Positions 1-10,887 are shown, numbered from the stretch's first letter. The stretch: 64,000 nucleotides of DNA from Valencia hispanica (GCA_963556495.2 OY747713.1:310001-374000), one strand, 5' to 3'. Notes: a model not told the origin generated them from the letters alone. Translations and numbers: made by a program.

Positions 1-773
1 GAAGAGGGATTGTACCGAAGAGAAAAGATCGCAAGAAATCAAACACATTTCACAGCAGGTTTTGACCACCTCACAATCGGTGGGGGAAGCTATTGGAGGC
101 GGGGCCTGTCTGTGCAATTGTGTTTATTGGGGGAAATGTTCAGTTAATGAAGTAACTGTCATTTCAGTGAGGGCGATCTGCAGAAAAGACAGTAACTTTG
201 GGAAAAATAAAGAGTCCACTGTACTGAATCATTTCATCACTCTGGTAGCCACCTGCTGCCAGAGAAATAAACAAGAGCGAAGACTAGAGAACAAAATAAT
301 AAAGACTGAACACTTATTAATCATTTTTCTTGTATTTTACAGGTTGTTTAACCGATTTTTATTTACAGGTGCAGATTGCTAGACACTGCCTAAGAGGGTG
401 TCAAAGAATTTTTAAGTAGTCGATTTGTAGGATTTTTTCTTAATATTCAGTTTTTACGGTTTTATAAAACTTTTTAGTAATAAGCTAAAATATTTTAAGG
501 AGTGTTTAAAGTATAATCAGGTTGACTGACTACTAATTTTTGTTTTACTTATTCTTTTTTCATTATGATGTGGTTTTTGTAGGATGTTTTTAGGGTTGGT
601 GACAATTGCTAGAGTTTGCTTTTTACTAAAAGAATATTGAGAATTAGGTTAAAACATAAAAAACAATAATGATAAATTAGAAAAAATATTGCTTAAAGGT
701 AAAGATAAAGAAAAAAACAGACACCCTTCTTTTTTGGATAAAATAAACATAGGATCACACCACAGACAGAAAT
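1..773 (+). other. Region upstream of env, no gag or pol
   Basis: This AT-rich stretch leads into the envelope gene. No reading frame resembles gag, protease, reverse transcriptase or integrase; the longest frame (62-382) has no recognisable motif. Two pyrimidine-rich stretches ending in AG (341-342 and 367-368) look like possible splice acceptors, which would suit a spliced env message, but this is inference. The pol gene is therefore either deleted or lies beyond the left edge separated by unrelated DNA. Confidence 0.5.
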
Positions 774-2456
774 ATGCATCTTTGGGAAAATAAGAAGGTG
801 CTGTACGCCACAGGTTTTTGTATGGTGTTAGTGGTCAATATTATCTTTTACTGTTGTGATGAATGGCCCTATAATAGTTCTACAAATCAAACGCAGGTTG
901 GAGTTCATTCAATTAGACAGAGAAGAAACTTAATGGCTAAACCATCTCCCTCTTCACGGTGCGGCACTTCCGAGGCACATCATGGATTTTCTCAATTTTG
1001 TATACCAAAAGGACGATCTGCAGTGATTACTATTCCTTTAAATACATTGGTTTATAAGGGACAACAAGCAAGTAAATATAAAACCTACCCCTTGTGGTAC
1101 ATAACGAATGATCAAAAAGATACTAGTTGGTCCACTTTAATTGCTGATCCTTTAGGATATGACTGGAGAAGGTATACCACTACCTCTTTTGCAAAACACA
1201 TGCGTCCCTTGGTTAAATTGGATAAGACTGCAGATAAATTACTTCTTACGGTTAATTTAACTAAGAGTGATCTCCTCCCCTTAAAATATCTCCAGAAGGG
1301 GGAAAGTTGTACTCTCTTTATAATTTGGGTTTATAAAGGGGGAAAAGATGTTCAATTTCCTATTACAATATGTCAAGACTCTCTTAATGTTTCCACCTCA
1401 GTAAGTCAAAATCAGGCCTCAGCAGCAAGAGGTAGTATAATTAAAGAAGAACCATCTGTGGACGATTACTTTGAAATGATGACAGGAGTGGGGGGCTCCA
1501 CTAATAATTGGTTGCTTATGGTAGAACATGCCGGAAAGGAAGCGAGACAGGACTGTGTTGTGTGCATGGGAGCCCGACCTGTTCTCAAGGTGGTCCCTGC
1601 ACCTTTTGAGCTCAGCACAACTTGTCTGGTTTCCCTGCTATCTAGTGAAAATCCAGTAAAAGATTGTAGTAACTGGGAAAATTTATTCCCTATAGCTGAT
1701 AACAGAGCTACCCCACCCTTCTTTGATAGTAATGTAGCTCCAAATAATTTTACTTGTTTCAAAAATGGTAAGCCTGGGAATAAACTAGTGGGTTCAGTCA
1801 ACATTACATATTGTAATTCAATTCAAACTTTCCTTAAATCTTTTCAGGCTCGTGCTGACATCTGGTGGTGGTGTGGAGGAAAAATTCTCCGCTCCATTTT
1901 ACCTAGTAATTGGACAGGATTGTGTGCACCTGTTACATTAATTATGCCAGTAGCAATATTTACTTATGATCCCACAGGAGACCAGACTCTTCTCACTTTG
2001 AATAATCATGTTAGAAAGAGGGACTTAAGCCACGAAGATGATTCAACTTATATTGATGCCATTGGAGTTCCTAGAGGTGTTCCAGACGAATATAAATTGG
2101 TTAATCAGATCTCAGCAGGATGGGAATCAAGTATTTGTTGGTGGTGTACCCTGAACAAGAACGTGGATAGAATAAACTATATACACTATAATGTACAGAA
2201 ATTAGCTAATAATACTAGAGATGGGTTTGAGGCTGTTCATGAGCAACTTAAAGCCACCTCCTTAATGGCATTTCAAAATAGAATAGCAGTCGACATGATT
2301 TTAGCTCAGACCGGTGGCGTCTGTTCCCTTTTTGGTAATCAATGTTGTGTTTTTATCCCTAATAATACTAATGCAGACGGTAAATTAACTAGGGCAGTAG
2401 AAGGACTCAGAATACTTTCAAATAGGCTGAAAGAACAATCAGGTGTAGATACCTAA
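774..2456 (+). CDS. Endogenous retrovirus envelope, ectodomain only
   Basis: This 560-codon frame encodes a gammaretrovirus-type envelope glycoprotein. Visible parts in order: a hydrophobic signal peptide (about residues 9-28); a surface subunit with many N-glycosylation sites and a CXXC motif (C261-C264), the site of the labile disulphide in this class; a basic furin-like cleavage site (R414-K415-R416); a transmembrane-subunit ectodomain with a heptad region; and a CX6CC motif (C517, C524, C525) just after an immunosuppressive-domain-like segment. The frame ends at TAA 2454-2456, before the membrane anchor, which continues in the same frame directly after the stop. As it stands the product would be soluble. 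There is no adjacent pol. The first ATG after the AT-rich leader gives a proper signal peptide and was chosen as start. The env identity is strong; whether the copy is expressed cannot be told. Confidence 0.9.
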   Translation: MHLWENKKVLYATGFCMVLVVNIIFYCCDEWPYNSSTNQTQVGVHSIRQRRNLMAKPSPSSRCGTSEAHHGFSQFCIPKGRSAVITIPLNTLVYKGQQASKYKTYPLWYITNDQKDTSWSTLIADPLGYDWRRYTTTSFAKHMRPLVKLDKTADKLLLTVNLTKSDLLPLKYLQKGESCTLFIIWVYKGGKDVQFPITICQDSLNVSTSVSQNQASAARGSIIKEEPSVDDYFEMMTGVGGSTNNWLLMVEHAGKEARQDCVVCMGARPVLKVVPAPFELSTTCLVSLLSSENPVKDCSNWENLFPIADNRATPPFFDSNVAPNNFTCFKNGKPGNKLVGSVNITYCNSIQTFLKSFQARADIWWWCGGKILRSILPSNWTGLCAPVTLIMPVAIFTYDPTGDQTLLTLNNHVRKRDLSHEDDSTYIDAIGVPRGVPDEYKLVNQISAGWESSICWWCTLNKNVDRINYIHYNVQKLANNTRDGFEAVHEQLKATSLMAFQNRIAVDMILAQTGGVCSLFGNQCCVFIPNNTNADGKLTRAVEGLRILSNRLKEQSGVDT

Positions 2457-2702
2457 ATGTGGGACAATTTGTTAAATAATATGTTTGGTAAATGGAAGAC
2501 TCTGGCAATGTCTATAATGGTTTCTTTAGCAGTATTTGTGTCAACTATGGTGTTATGTGGATGTTGTTGTATTCCTTGTATACGTTCTTTGCTCACAAAG
2601 TGTATTGAAAAAGCTGTTGGTGATAATGTGCAAGGTCAATATCTGTTACTCCCTCACATGGAGCCTGAAGGAGAAGTACAGAGGAGTGGTCAATCTATTT
2701 GA
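2457..2702 (+). pseudogene. Env membrane anchor and tail, cut off by a stop codon
   Basis: This 81-codon frame lies in the same register as the envelope ectodomain and starts with the codon immediately after its stop. It encodes an aromatic membrane-proximal stretch, one strong membrane span (about residues 17-37), a cysteine cluster typical of palmitoylated retroviral Env tails, and a short cytoplasmic tail ending at TGA. In an unbroken envelope this would be the C-terminus of the transmembrane subunit. The break is a single in-frame stop; the rest is free of frameshifts, so the lesion looks young or tolerated. The ATG at its start is probably coincidental. Confidence 0.8.
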
Positions 2703-2724
2703 AAAATAGATTGAAAGAGGGATT

Positions 2725-3213
2725 TGTTGTATTCTACTTTTTTGGGGCTATTTTTTATTATGCAGTACATATGTTTTAATTATATCTTTTTTTAAGCTTT
2801 AGAAGTAATAGGCCTGTTTATATTATTCAGGGTAGTAAAACATGACTCTGTTACCAGTATTTTATAGGGTTTAAGGTTTTAAGTAAACAAACTCTTGAGT
2901 AAAGATATGAACTGAAAGCAGGGAGGATCAGCTATAACTCTAGTTCATGTTACAACCCAGTTCATGGTACTCATGGTACGGTCAGGAGACCTGGAGAAAA
3001 TAAATGACCTGTCAAGATGTAGAAGGAGGAGAGAGGAGTCATGTGATATGTTCTTTGTTCTTTTGGAAATAAAAATGGTACAGCCTTGTAGAAAAACGAG
3101 TCAGATTTTGTCTGGCTCCCATCTGCAGGTGCGTGCTTTTTGAAACAGATATCTGTTGTTCTGTGTGTTGTTTTTACTCTCTGTCTCTCAGTTCTGGGTC
3201 TTATTTTGAAACA
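2725..3213 (+). mobile_element. Candidate 3' LTR of the envelope provirus
   Basis: A purine-rich tract (GAAAGAGGGA, 2713-2722) follows the env stop, as a polypurine tract should. The sequence after it begins TGTTGT and could end at AAACA (3213), giving short TGTT/AACA inverted ends typical of LTRs. An AATAAA signal sits at 3068-3073 with a GT-rich stretch after it. No second LTR copy is visible in the window, so the borders are inferred from position and end motifs only. Confidence 0.4.
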
Positions 3214-4301
3214 GTTCCCGCTGGGGTTTTGGAGTTCGGCGCCCCCGCCTCTATGAGTAAAAAAAAAAGCGAGTTCCAGAGCACATTATGAGAAGAAGCC
3301 GACACAAGGTAGGCGAAGTCACTTCCCAGAATGATGGGAACACGGAGGCTGGCGGAGGTGGAGAGGGACAGGTAGGGGTACCCGGTAAATTCTCCATCTT
3401 GCGATCTATTTCATAAACTTGTTTAAGTAACCTGCTGTTGGAATCCTTTTACTGAACGAACTGCATCTCCCAGCATCCTTTGCACCGCCCTCAACCCATT
3501 CCCCTTGGTCTGTGGCCAGTGATGACATAATAGAGTTGATAAAAGGGACGTGAAAACTAAAATCCTTGTCTTTTGTTCCGGCCCGCGGAGCTGAAAGGAG
3601 ACGCTTACTGAACTGCTAGCAAACTTTCCCCTTTTCTTATCAAACCTGCTGGATCAGGAAAGAACTCCCCCTGAAACTTCGAAGTACTACCTGCCAAGAG
3701 ATCCGGCTTCCCGTTTGTGCATCCAGAAGCAGTTTGTTAAATCATTCCCCGGCTTGATTGTATTCATTTCCGCTGTAGTTAACTTGCCTGTCAGTTTAGG
3801 CAGGTTGGGTGGCCTTCCCTTGGTCTTGTTAACGTTAATCCCTTTCTTTGTCCAAGCCACCATTGCTAATTGAAGCTAGCCTTTGTCTAATCCCCACGCA
3901 GCCTTTCTTTGTCTCCTTTTGTGAACCGATCGTGCCAATTGATAAGAACTGAGTCGAAAGTGATTGATAACAAAGGGGGGTGTAAGCTAAACCCCCCCTC
4001 ATTCGCTCAGCGTCTCTCTCTCTCTCTCTCTCTCTCTCCACACACACACACACACACACACACACGCCGTGGCCCCTCCCGTCAACGTTAACTGTTTTTA
4101 CTCTATATTGCATGCTTTAGAATAGATGGAAATTATTGATGAAATGTTTGGCTATAAGGTTGATCTATTTTCTTAAATAAATTCCCCCTAGTTTAAATAG
4201 AAGTTCTCTGTTTTTCATCACTGTGTGTACAGTTATTGATGTCCCAGCAGTAGAGTTTAATTTTCAGAAGAGACTGGCTGTTTGGTATCAAAAGTATCTC
4301 A
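3214..4301. other. Non-coding stretch between LTR and L1
   Basis: No gene was recognised. Around 3540 there is a TATA-like sequence (GATAAAAGG) followed by a GC-rich segment, which could be an old LTR promoter. Two short frames from ATG near 3290 and 3344 run into possible splice donors (GTAGGC, GTAGGG). All of this is weak. The last bases before 4302 carry the left copy of the L1 target-site duplication. Confidence 0.35.
4012..4065. repeat. (TC)n(CA)n compound microsatellite
   Basis: A run of TC dinucleotides passes directly into a run of CA dinucleotides. Short serine/leucine and threonine/histidine frames across it are artefacts of the repeat. Confidence 0.95.
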
Positions 4302-4302
4302 A

Positions 4303-6292
4303 TCAATTAAGTCCTCATTTCTTGATTTTTATACACAGCTCTACGCTTCAGAAAATCTCTCCGAAACGGATATTCAGAGATTCTTGGAAAGAGTATCCCT
4401 ACCCTCTATTTCAGAGGACAAAAAGGAACAATTGAGTTCTCCGTTCACCCCAGAAGAGGTGCTACAAGCAATTAAGTCAATGCCCTCCAGAAAAACCCCA
4501 GGTTTAGATGGGTATTCTATAGAATTCTATAAGGCTTTTTGGCCACAAATCCAGTCACTTTTTATGCCCATGGTAACAGATTTTTTTGAAAATGGCGTTC
4601 TTCCTGACACTATGAAGACAGCAATAATATCATTAATACATAAGAAGGACAAAGATGCTGCTGAATGCGCATCATTTCGCCCAATTTCATTACTTTCAGT
4701 TGACTTTAAGATATTGTCAAAATTAATTGCACACAGGCTAGAAGACTTGTTGCCCCAGATTATAAACTCCGACCAGTCCGGCTTTGTGAAAGCACGCTAT
4801 GCATCTGACAATATCCGGAGGTTGTTAAATATAATTGACCACTCGACCCTACACAACACAACAGCCCTACTACTTTCGCTTGACGCAGAAAAAGCGTTTG
4901 ATAGGGTCGAGTGGTCATATTTGTTTGCCGTTCTGGAAAAATTTAACCTTGGTGGAAAATGTATTGGGTGGGTTAGAACCATGTATAGCGATCCACAAGC
5001 CCAAATATGTATAAACGGTACCCTTACTAAAAAATTTAATCTGTTTAGAGGATGTCACCAGGGATGCCCTTTATCTCCATTTTTATTTAATTTGGCAATT
5101 GAACCACTAGCGCAAGCTATACGGGCTGATGAAGAAATTGCTGGTATCAATATTGGGAAAACAAAGAACAAAATTTCACTATACGCTGATGATATAATTC
5201 TTTACTTAACCAGTCCAGAACAATCAATCCCAGCGGTCCTAGAGCTTATTACTGAATTTGGAACAATATCAGGCTATAAAGTCAATTTGACAAAATCCAA
5301 TGCTTTATTAATTAATTCATCAGTTTCCAACAGACTCAAGGCCATCTCACCGTTCACCTGGGCTCAGAACAGTTTCAAATATCTTGGTGTGAATGTGACT
5401 TCAAAACTTAAAAATCTTTACCTCATAAATTATGTTCCATTGCTTAAAAAGGTTAGGGAAGAATTAGAACATTGGAAAATGCTCCCTATCTCATTTCTCG
5501 GACGAATTAATGTAATTAAAATGAATGTCCTGCCCCGCTTTAGTTATTTATTTCAGTCACTGCCCTGTTACTTGGATAAAACATTCTTTAAATCTATAAA
5601 CAAAATTTTGACCTCTTTTATCTGGAAAAATACCTTGCCAAGAATAGCTTTTAAAACTTTAACAAAGTCCAGAGAGAAGGGGGGACTGGTATTACCAGAC
5701 TTGCAGATGTACTATTGGGCCGCCCAGACAAAGGGCCTGATTAGCTGGGTGCAAAGACGTATTAATGCACACTGGATAGACATAGAAGAAGAACTTTGTA
5801 CTCCCATTTCTACAACCTTGCTACCATTCATTAACAATATAAATGCACTACACCAAATAACAAAAACATATGTAGTTTACAACACTCTTCGGGCTTGGCA
5901 AGATGTAAATAAGTTTTGTGGGAATTTTGGCAAAATCTCCAGGCTCTCTCCCTTATCCTTAAACCCAGATCTACCACCATCAATTGGTGGCTCCTTGTTT
6001 ACAAAGTGGAGAGACAATGGTATACATCAATTCCAACATTTGTTTGCCGAAGACACGCTCAAGTCCTTTACAGACTTAATGTCAGAATACAAAATCCCAA
6101 AACAGGACCTTTATAAATACTTACAAATTCGCCATCTAATAAATACTCTAAAAAAGGAAAATCGCCTGTCCTTGGGGCTGACAAATCTTGAAGAGATTTT
6201 GATGAAATCCACATCATTAAAAGGAAAAATCTCTGTAATTTATAGTACTTTGTTGAACCACTACAGCTCCTCCTTGACCCCACTTAGGAATT
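4303..6292 (+). pseudogene. L1/Tx1 ORF2 fragment: reverse transcriptase
   Basis: This open stretch of about 660 codons encodes the reverse transcriptase of an L1/Tx1 LINE and part of its C-terminal region. It shows the fingers motif around KTPGLDGYS, palm motif A (LSLDAEKAFDRVEW), motif B (QGCPLSPFLFN) and the catalytic YADD (5182-5193). The endonuclease domain that should precede it is absent through 5' truncation. No stop or frameshift interrupts the fragment, so it is a fairly young copy. The frame leaves L1 sequence at about 6292, where the L2 element begins. It cannot make a working ORF2 protein. Confidence 0.9.
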
Positions 6293-6293
6293 T

Positions 6294-6527
6294 AAGTGCC
6301 TGTCCCTGCCTGATCGGACCAGTGACGACATGTTTAGCCGCATGCTGTCATTCCATCAATGGTTGTCTAGGTGGTGTCCTGCAAACGATGTGGGCTACAT
6401 TGATAACTGGAGAACTTTTTGGGGAAAACCTGGTCTGATCCGGAGAGACGGCATACATCCCACTTTGGATGGAGCAGCTCTTCTTTCTAGGAATATGGCC
6501 GAATTTATTAATCCTCCAAAACACTGA
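6294..6527 (+). pseudogene. L2 ORF1 C-terminus (GDSL/SGNH esterase-like)
   Basis: This short frame is the C-terminal end of the esterase-type ORF1 protein found in L2/CR1 LINEs. The final catalytic block is visible as [17 protein letters not shown], containing the Asp-x-x-His pair expected near the C-terminus of SGNH hydrolases, preceded by the characteristic [16 protein letters not shown] stretch. The N-terminal block with the catalytic serine is missing by 5' truncation. It ends at TGA 6525-6527. The codons after that TGA stay open in the same frame all the way through ORF2. Confidence 0.75.
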
Positions 6528-6620
6528 CAACCCAGGGTCCAGACCAGGAAGCAGAGTCGTAGTTTAACCCACCTCTCTGCTGCTTCTGTACTGTTACCTA
6601 CCCATTACCCTATAGAAACA

Positions 6621-9600
6621 GTGTCTTGCCCACGGCCAAAATTAAATGGATTAAAAGTTAAGCCAACAAAAGCAAATTATGGAAATCTCATAAAAATAAA
6701 TACAACTTTGACTGAACAGAAAAATAAATCTATTAAATGTGGTTTATTAAACATACGATCTCTCTCCTCAAAGACTTTGATAGTAAATGACTTGATTTGT
6801 GATAATCACATTGATTTCCTTTGTCTCACAGAAACCTGGTTGCAGCAGGAGGATTATGTCAGTATAAATGAGTCAACTCCTTCCAGTCATTTAAACTTTC
6901 ACATTCCTAGAAATACTGGGCGAGGAGGAGGAGTTGCAGCCATTTTCCGTTCTGATTTACTAATTAGTCCCAGACCAATTGATAGCTACAGTTCTTTTGA
7001 GCATCTAACCCTTAATTTTCCTCATCCAAGTTGCAAAACATTAAGACCATTTTTGTTTGTGGTTTTGTATCGTCCACCAGGCCCTTACTCTCAATTCTTG
7101 GATCAGATCTCACATTTTTTATCTGATATAGTATTAAATACTGATAGGGTTATTATAGTGGGGGACTTCAATATTCATGTGGATACTGAAAGTGATAGCC
7201 TAAATGCAGCCTTTAATGCTATTTTAGACTCAATTGGCTTTACTCAAAAAGTACAGGGATCGACCCACTCAGGTAAACACACTTTGGACCTTGTACTGAC
7301 ATACGGTATTGAGTGTGAGGAAATAACAGTCCACCCACATAACCCGGTCCTGTCTGACCACTTCTTGATAACTTTTGAATTTACTTTAACTGACCATCTT
7401 AAATCTGAAAGAAAATTTCATTATAGTAGAACTTTATCAGACAATGCTGTAACAATTTTTAAAGAATCTGTACCATTCTCACTTTCCTCAGTGTCTCAGA
7501 GTAACACAGTGGATGGCAGCAATTCTATCTCTAACCCTTCAGAAATTGATGGTCTGGTTCACAGCGTTACGTCCTCATTGCGTTTGGCATTAGATAGTGT
7601 AGCCCCATTAAAAAAGAAAGTGGCTAGCCATAGGAGGCTGACTCCTTGGTTTAACGCAGAGTTGCGTACTTTAAAGCAGAATACTAGGAAGTTGGAAAGA
7701 AAATGGCGCTTTACACATCTAGAGGATTCCTATTTAACCTGGAATAACAGACTACTGCTGTATAAAAAGACCCTTCGACAAGCTAGAACAGCATATTTTT
7801 CATCATTAATAGAGGCGAATAAAAACAATCCTAGGTTTCTTTTTAGTACAGTTGCCAAACTTACACAGAGTCATAGCTCTGTTGAGCAAACTATTCCCCC
7901 AGCTCTTAGCAGTGATGATTTTATGAGATTCTTCATAAATAAAATAAATTTTATTAAAAATAAAATCATTGGCATCCTCCCAAACATGATTACTTCTTCC
8001 TCAGTAAATGAGTCAGTATCGGAAAGAACTGTAGAACCTCAGTATTGCTTAGGCTGTTTTGATTCAGTCGAGCTTTCAGAATTATCAAAAATATTAGCCT
8101 CATCTAAATCTTCAACTTGTATTTTGGACCCAATCTCAACCAAATTATTTAAAGAAGTGTTCCATTTGGTTCCTGGCCCCATTTTGGATATGATGAATCC
8201 ATCCTTAGTAAACGGATACGTACCACAGGAATTTAAAATAGCTGTAATTAAACCTTTACTCAAGAAACCTTCCCTTGATCAAGATGACTTAGTGAATTAC
8301 AGACCTATATCTAACCTTCCTTTCTTATCCAAAGTCCTTGAGAAAATAGTTGCTAATCAAGTCTGTGAACATCTAAACAGTAACGAGCTGTTTGAAGAGT
8401 TTCAGTCAGGTTTTAGAGCTCATCATAGCACTGAAACAGCACTGGTGAAGGTTACTAATGATATTCTCATGGCCTCAGATAATGGACTTGTGTCTGTTCT
8501 GGTTTTGTTAGATCTCAGTGCTGCTTTTGACACAGTCGATCATAATATTCTCTTAGAAAGGCTTGAACATGTTGCAGGGATCAAAGGAACAGCACTAGGC
8601 TGGTTTAAATCATATTTGTCTGATAGATTCCAGTTTGTTCATCTAAATGATAAATCATCTTCACTCTCAAGGGTTACTTGTGGAGTTCCACAGGGTTCTG
8701 TCCTTGGACCAATTCTTTTCACCATATATATGCTTCCAATTGGTAGAATCATTAGACAGCATGGGATAAATTTCCACAGCTATGCCGATGATACACAACT
8801 ATATTTATCCATAAATCCTGATGAACCCAGTCAGTTAGGTAGATTACAGGCATGTCTGGAAGACATAAAAGCATGGATGACCCTAAACTTTTTGCTTTTA
8901 AATTCTGACAAGACAGAAGTTGCTGTCTTTGGACCAGAAGTTCTTAAACAGAAACTGATTAGTCAATCACTTCATCTGGATGGCATTAAATTGTCCCCCA
9001 GTAATAACGTAAAGAACCTCGGCGTTATTTTTGACCAAGACTTGACATTTAAATCCCATATTAAACAGGTTTCTAGGATTTCTTTCTTTCACCTCCGGAA
9101 TATTGCTAAAATTAGAAACATCCTGTCCAGGAGTGATGCTGAGAAACTAGTCCATGCATTTGTTACCTCAAGGCTGGACTACTGTAATTCTTTACTATCA
9201 GGTAGTCCACAAAATGCCATTAAAAGCCTTCAGTTGATCCAAAATGCGGCAGCAAGAGTTCTGATGAATATTAAAAAGAGAGATCACATTTCTCCTGTTT
9301 TAGCTTCCCTTCATTGGCTCCCTGTTAAATCCAGAATAGAATTTAAGATCCTTCTTCTTACATACAAAGCCCTTAATAATCAAGCTCCATCATACATCAG
9401 AGATCTAATTGTTCCATATGTTCCTAAAAGAGCACTTCGCTCTCAGACTGCAGGTTTACTTGTAGTTCCTAGGATCTCTAAAAGTAGAATGGGAGGCAGA
9501 TCTTTTAGTTATCAGGCTGCTCTCCTGTGGAACCAGCTCCCAGCTTTAGTCCGTGAGGCAGACACTCTGTTTACTTTTAAGGCCAGGCTTAAAACTTTCC

Positions 9601-9623
9601 TTTTTGATAAAGCTTGTAGTTAG
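6621..9623 (+). CDS. L2 LINE ORF2: endonuclease and reverse transcriptase
   Basis: This long open frame encodes the retrotransposition enzyme of an L2-type LINE. Residues about 35-255 form an apurinic-type endonuclease: LLNIRSL, the catalytic LTETWL, a GDFNIHV block and the SDH motif (S245-D246-H247). Residues about 510-790 form a reverse transcriptase with [15 protein letters not shown], motif [14 protein letters not shown], motif [11 protein letters not shown] and catalytic YADD (721-724). A C-terminal region follows to TAG 9621-9623 and no stop or frameshift was found, so all catalytic residues appear present. The start is uncertain: 6621 is GTG, the frame is open back to ORF1's TGA at 6525, and there is no in-frame ATG until after the endonuclease domain (about 7923). 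Either readthrough, non-AUG initiation, or an ATG-to-GTG mutation explains this. The element lacks its 5' end, so it probably cannot move unaided. Confidence 0.9.
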   Translation: MSCPRPKLNGLKVKPTKANYGNLIKINTTLTEQKNKSIKCGLLNIRSLSSKTLIVNDLICDNHIDFLCLTETWLQQEDYVSINESTPSSHLNFHIPRNTGRGGGVAAIFRSDLLISPRPIDSYSSFEHLTLNFPHPSCKTLRPFLFVVLYRPPGPYSQFLDQISHFLSDIVLNTDRVIIVGDFNIHVDTESDSLNAAFNAILDSIGFTQKVQGSTHSGKHTLDLVLTYGIECEEITVHPHNPVLSDHFLITFEFTLTDHLKSERKFHYSRTLSDNAVTIFKESVPFSLSSVSQSNTVDGSNSISNPSEIDGLVHSVTSSLRLALDSVAPLKKKVASHRRLTPWFNAELRTLKQNTRKLERKWRFTHLEDSYLTWNNRLLLYKKTLRQARTAYFSSLIEANKNNPRFLFSTVAKLTQSHSSVEQTIPPALSSDDFMRFFINKINFIKNKIIGILPNMITSSSVNESVSERTVEPQYCLGCFDSVELSELSKILASSKSSTCILDPISTKLFKEVFHLVPGPILDMMNPSLVNGYVPQEFKIAVIKPLLKKPSLDQDDLVNYRPISNLPFLSKVLEKIVANQVCEHLNSNELFEEFQSGFRAHHSTETALVKVTNDILMASDNGLVSVLVLLDLSAAFDTVDHNILLERLEHVAGIKGTALGWFKSYLSDRFQFVHLNDKSSSLSRVTCGVPQGSVLGPILFTIYMLPIGRIIRQHGINFHSYADDTQLYLSINPDEPSQLGRLQACLEDIKAWMTLNFLLLNSDKTEVAVFGPEVLKQKLISQSLHLDGIKLSPSNNVKNLGVIFDQDLTFKSHIKQVSRISFFHLRNIAKIRNILSRSDAEKLVHAFVTSRLDYCNSLLSGSPQNAIKSLQLIQNAAARVLMNIKKRDHISPVLASLHWLPVKSRIEFKILLLTYKALNNQAPSYIRDLIVPYVPKRALRSQTAGLLVVPRISKSRMGGRSFSYQAALLWNQLPALVREADTLFTFKARLKTFLFDKACS

Positions 9624-10335
9624 AGTGGCTTAGGTCATCCTGAGCTATCTCTGTAGTTATGCTGCTATAGGCTTAGACTGCTGGAGGACAGACTTACCAA
9701 TTTTCTTCACTCTGCTACTTCCTTTTCTCCTACGACTCTCCAGTTGTATTACAGTACATTCTGTTATTTCGACTGTTAACTTTGTTTTCTCTCAGTGTTT
9801 TTCTCCCCATCGAAGATACACCTGGTCTGGTATCCTGCTTGGCTGCAATGCCCTGTTGGACGGGGGTCATCGACTGGGATGATCCTCTCAGTAATTGAAC
9901 ATCCACTGTGTCCTGTTATCAACTTTTTACTTTCTGTAACATAGAAAGTTCTCTTATATCGGATCTTCTGTTCCTTCTGTGTTCTGCTCTGTCTTCTCAA
10001 ACCCCCAGACGGTCGTGGCAGATGGCCGCTCCTACTGAGCCTGGTTCTGTTGGAGGTTTCTTCCTGTTAAAGGGGAGTTTTTCCTCTCCACTGTCGCTAC
10101 ATGCTTGCTCAGTATGAGGGATTGCTGAAGGATTGCTGTGGTTGGAAATCTGCCCAACCTCACGCCAATGACTGACGCAATCTGCTGGGATTCCTTAAAT
10201 AGGAAACTTTTTAACTGATTGGAATGTTTGTATAATTGTATTGAAATGACTTCTTGTTAAGTGCCTTGAGATGACATCTGTTGTGAATTGGCGCTATATA
10301 AATAAACTGAATTGAATTGAATTGAATTGAATATA
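9624..10335 (+). repeat. L2 3' untranslated region and (GAATT)n tail
   Basis: This non-coding segment joins ORF2 to the pentanucleotide tail (about 10308-10335). The part ending in 'gcgctatataaataaactgaattg' style sequence is the signature 3' end that recurs elsewhere in the window on both strands. In L2-type elements the 3' end is what the reverse transcriptase recognises; that role is family knowledge, not something seen here. Confidence 0.8.
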
Positions 10336-10887
10336 TGGCAGAAGGATATGGGATGTGCATTTGATGAAGATCAATGGGATACCATATGTCAAAATGTTTT
10401 TTCCTCACTGTCATGTAACAAAATAATCGAACAAAATTATAAATTCATGCACAGGATGTACCTTACTCCACTCCGCTTAAGTAAAATGTTTTCCAACTCA
10501 TCCCCCAGATGTCATCGATGTAAAACATGTATAGGTTCAACTATACATGTCTTTTGGGAATGCAAGAAATTAAAACATTTCTGGAAAGCGGTACATGATC
10601 TAACTGTTAAGGTTGTGGAAACCCAGCTGGACCTTACACCAACACGGTACCTCTTTGGTACGGAATTGGACAAGACACTGGACACCACACGCAAGAAGAG
10701 GATTCTCATAATGTCCTATATAGCAAAGAAGTGCATCTTGCTTAACTGGAATCAACAAAGACCCCCATCGTTTAATCTGTTTAAACAAATCTTAAATGAA
10801 ACTTTAAGACTGGAACAACGCACATACGCTCTAAAAAATAAGGGGGATGCCTTCCAGAGGATATGGGAACCGTTTATGGACCTCTGA
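10330..10887 (+). pseudogene. L1/Tx1 ORF2 C-terminus, downstream of the L2 insertion
   Basis: The frame resumes L1 ORF2 sequence right after the L2 tail. It carries the C-terminal zinc-knuckle-like cluster CHRCKTC...H...C (CxxC followed by His and Cys), and ends at TGA 10885-10887. The element's short 3' untranslated region and A-rich tail follow. It is the missing end of the fragment at 4303-6292, separated by about 4 kb of inserted LINE. Confidence 0.85.

Larger units (their letters stand above)
6293..10335 (+). mobile_element. L2-clade LINE inserted into the L1
   Basis: The insert carries the last 78 codons of an esterase-type ORF1, an open ORF2, a 3' untranslated region of about 680 bases and a (GAATT)n tail, the microsatellite end typical of L2/CR1-group LINEs. 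It is truncated at its 5' end inside ORF1. L1 coding sequence flanks it on both sides, in the same strand orientation. GAAT occurs at both junctions but overlaps the tail repeat, so the target-site duplication is not certain. Related 3' ends occur at 22812-23283, 52455-52870 and 58030-58490. Confidence 0.88.

Noticed and set aside
62..382. 106-codon frame upstream of env as a possible viral accessory gene
   Set aside because: No motif, poor codon pattern, and it spans what look like splice acceptors.
3236..3250. TTCGGCGCCCCCGCC as a second primer-binding site
   Set aside because: It lacks the required TGG start and does not match a common tRNA 3' end.
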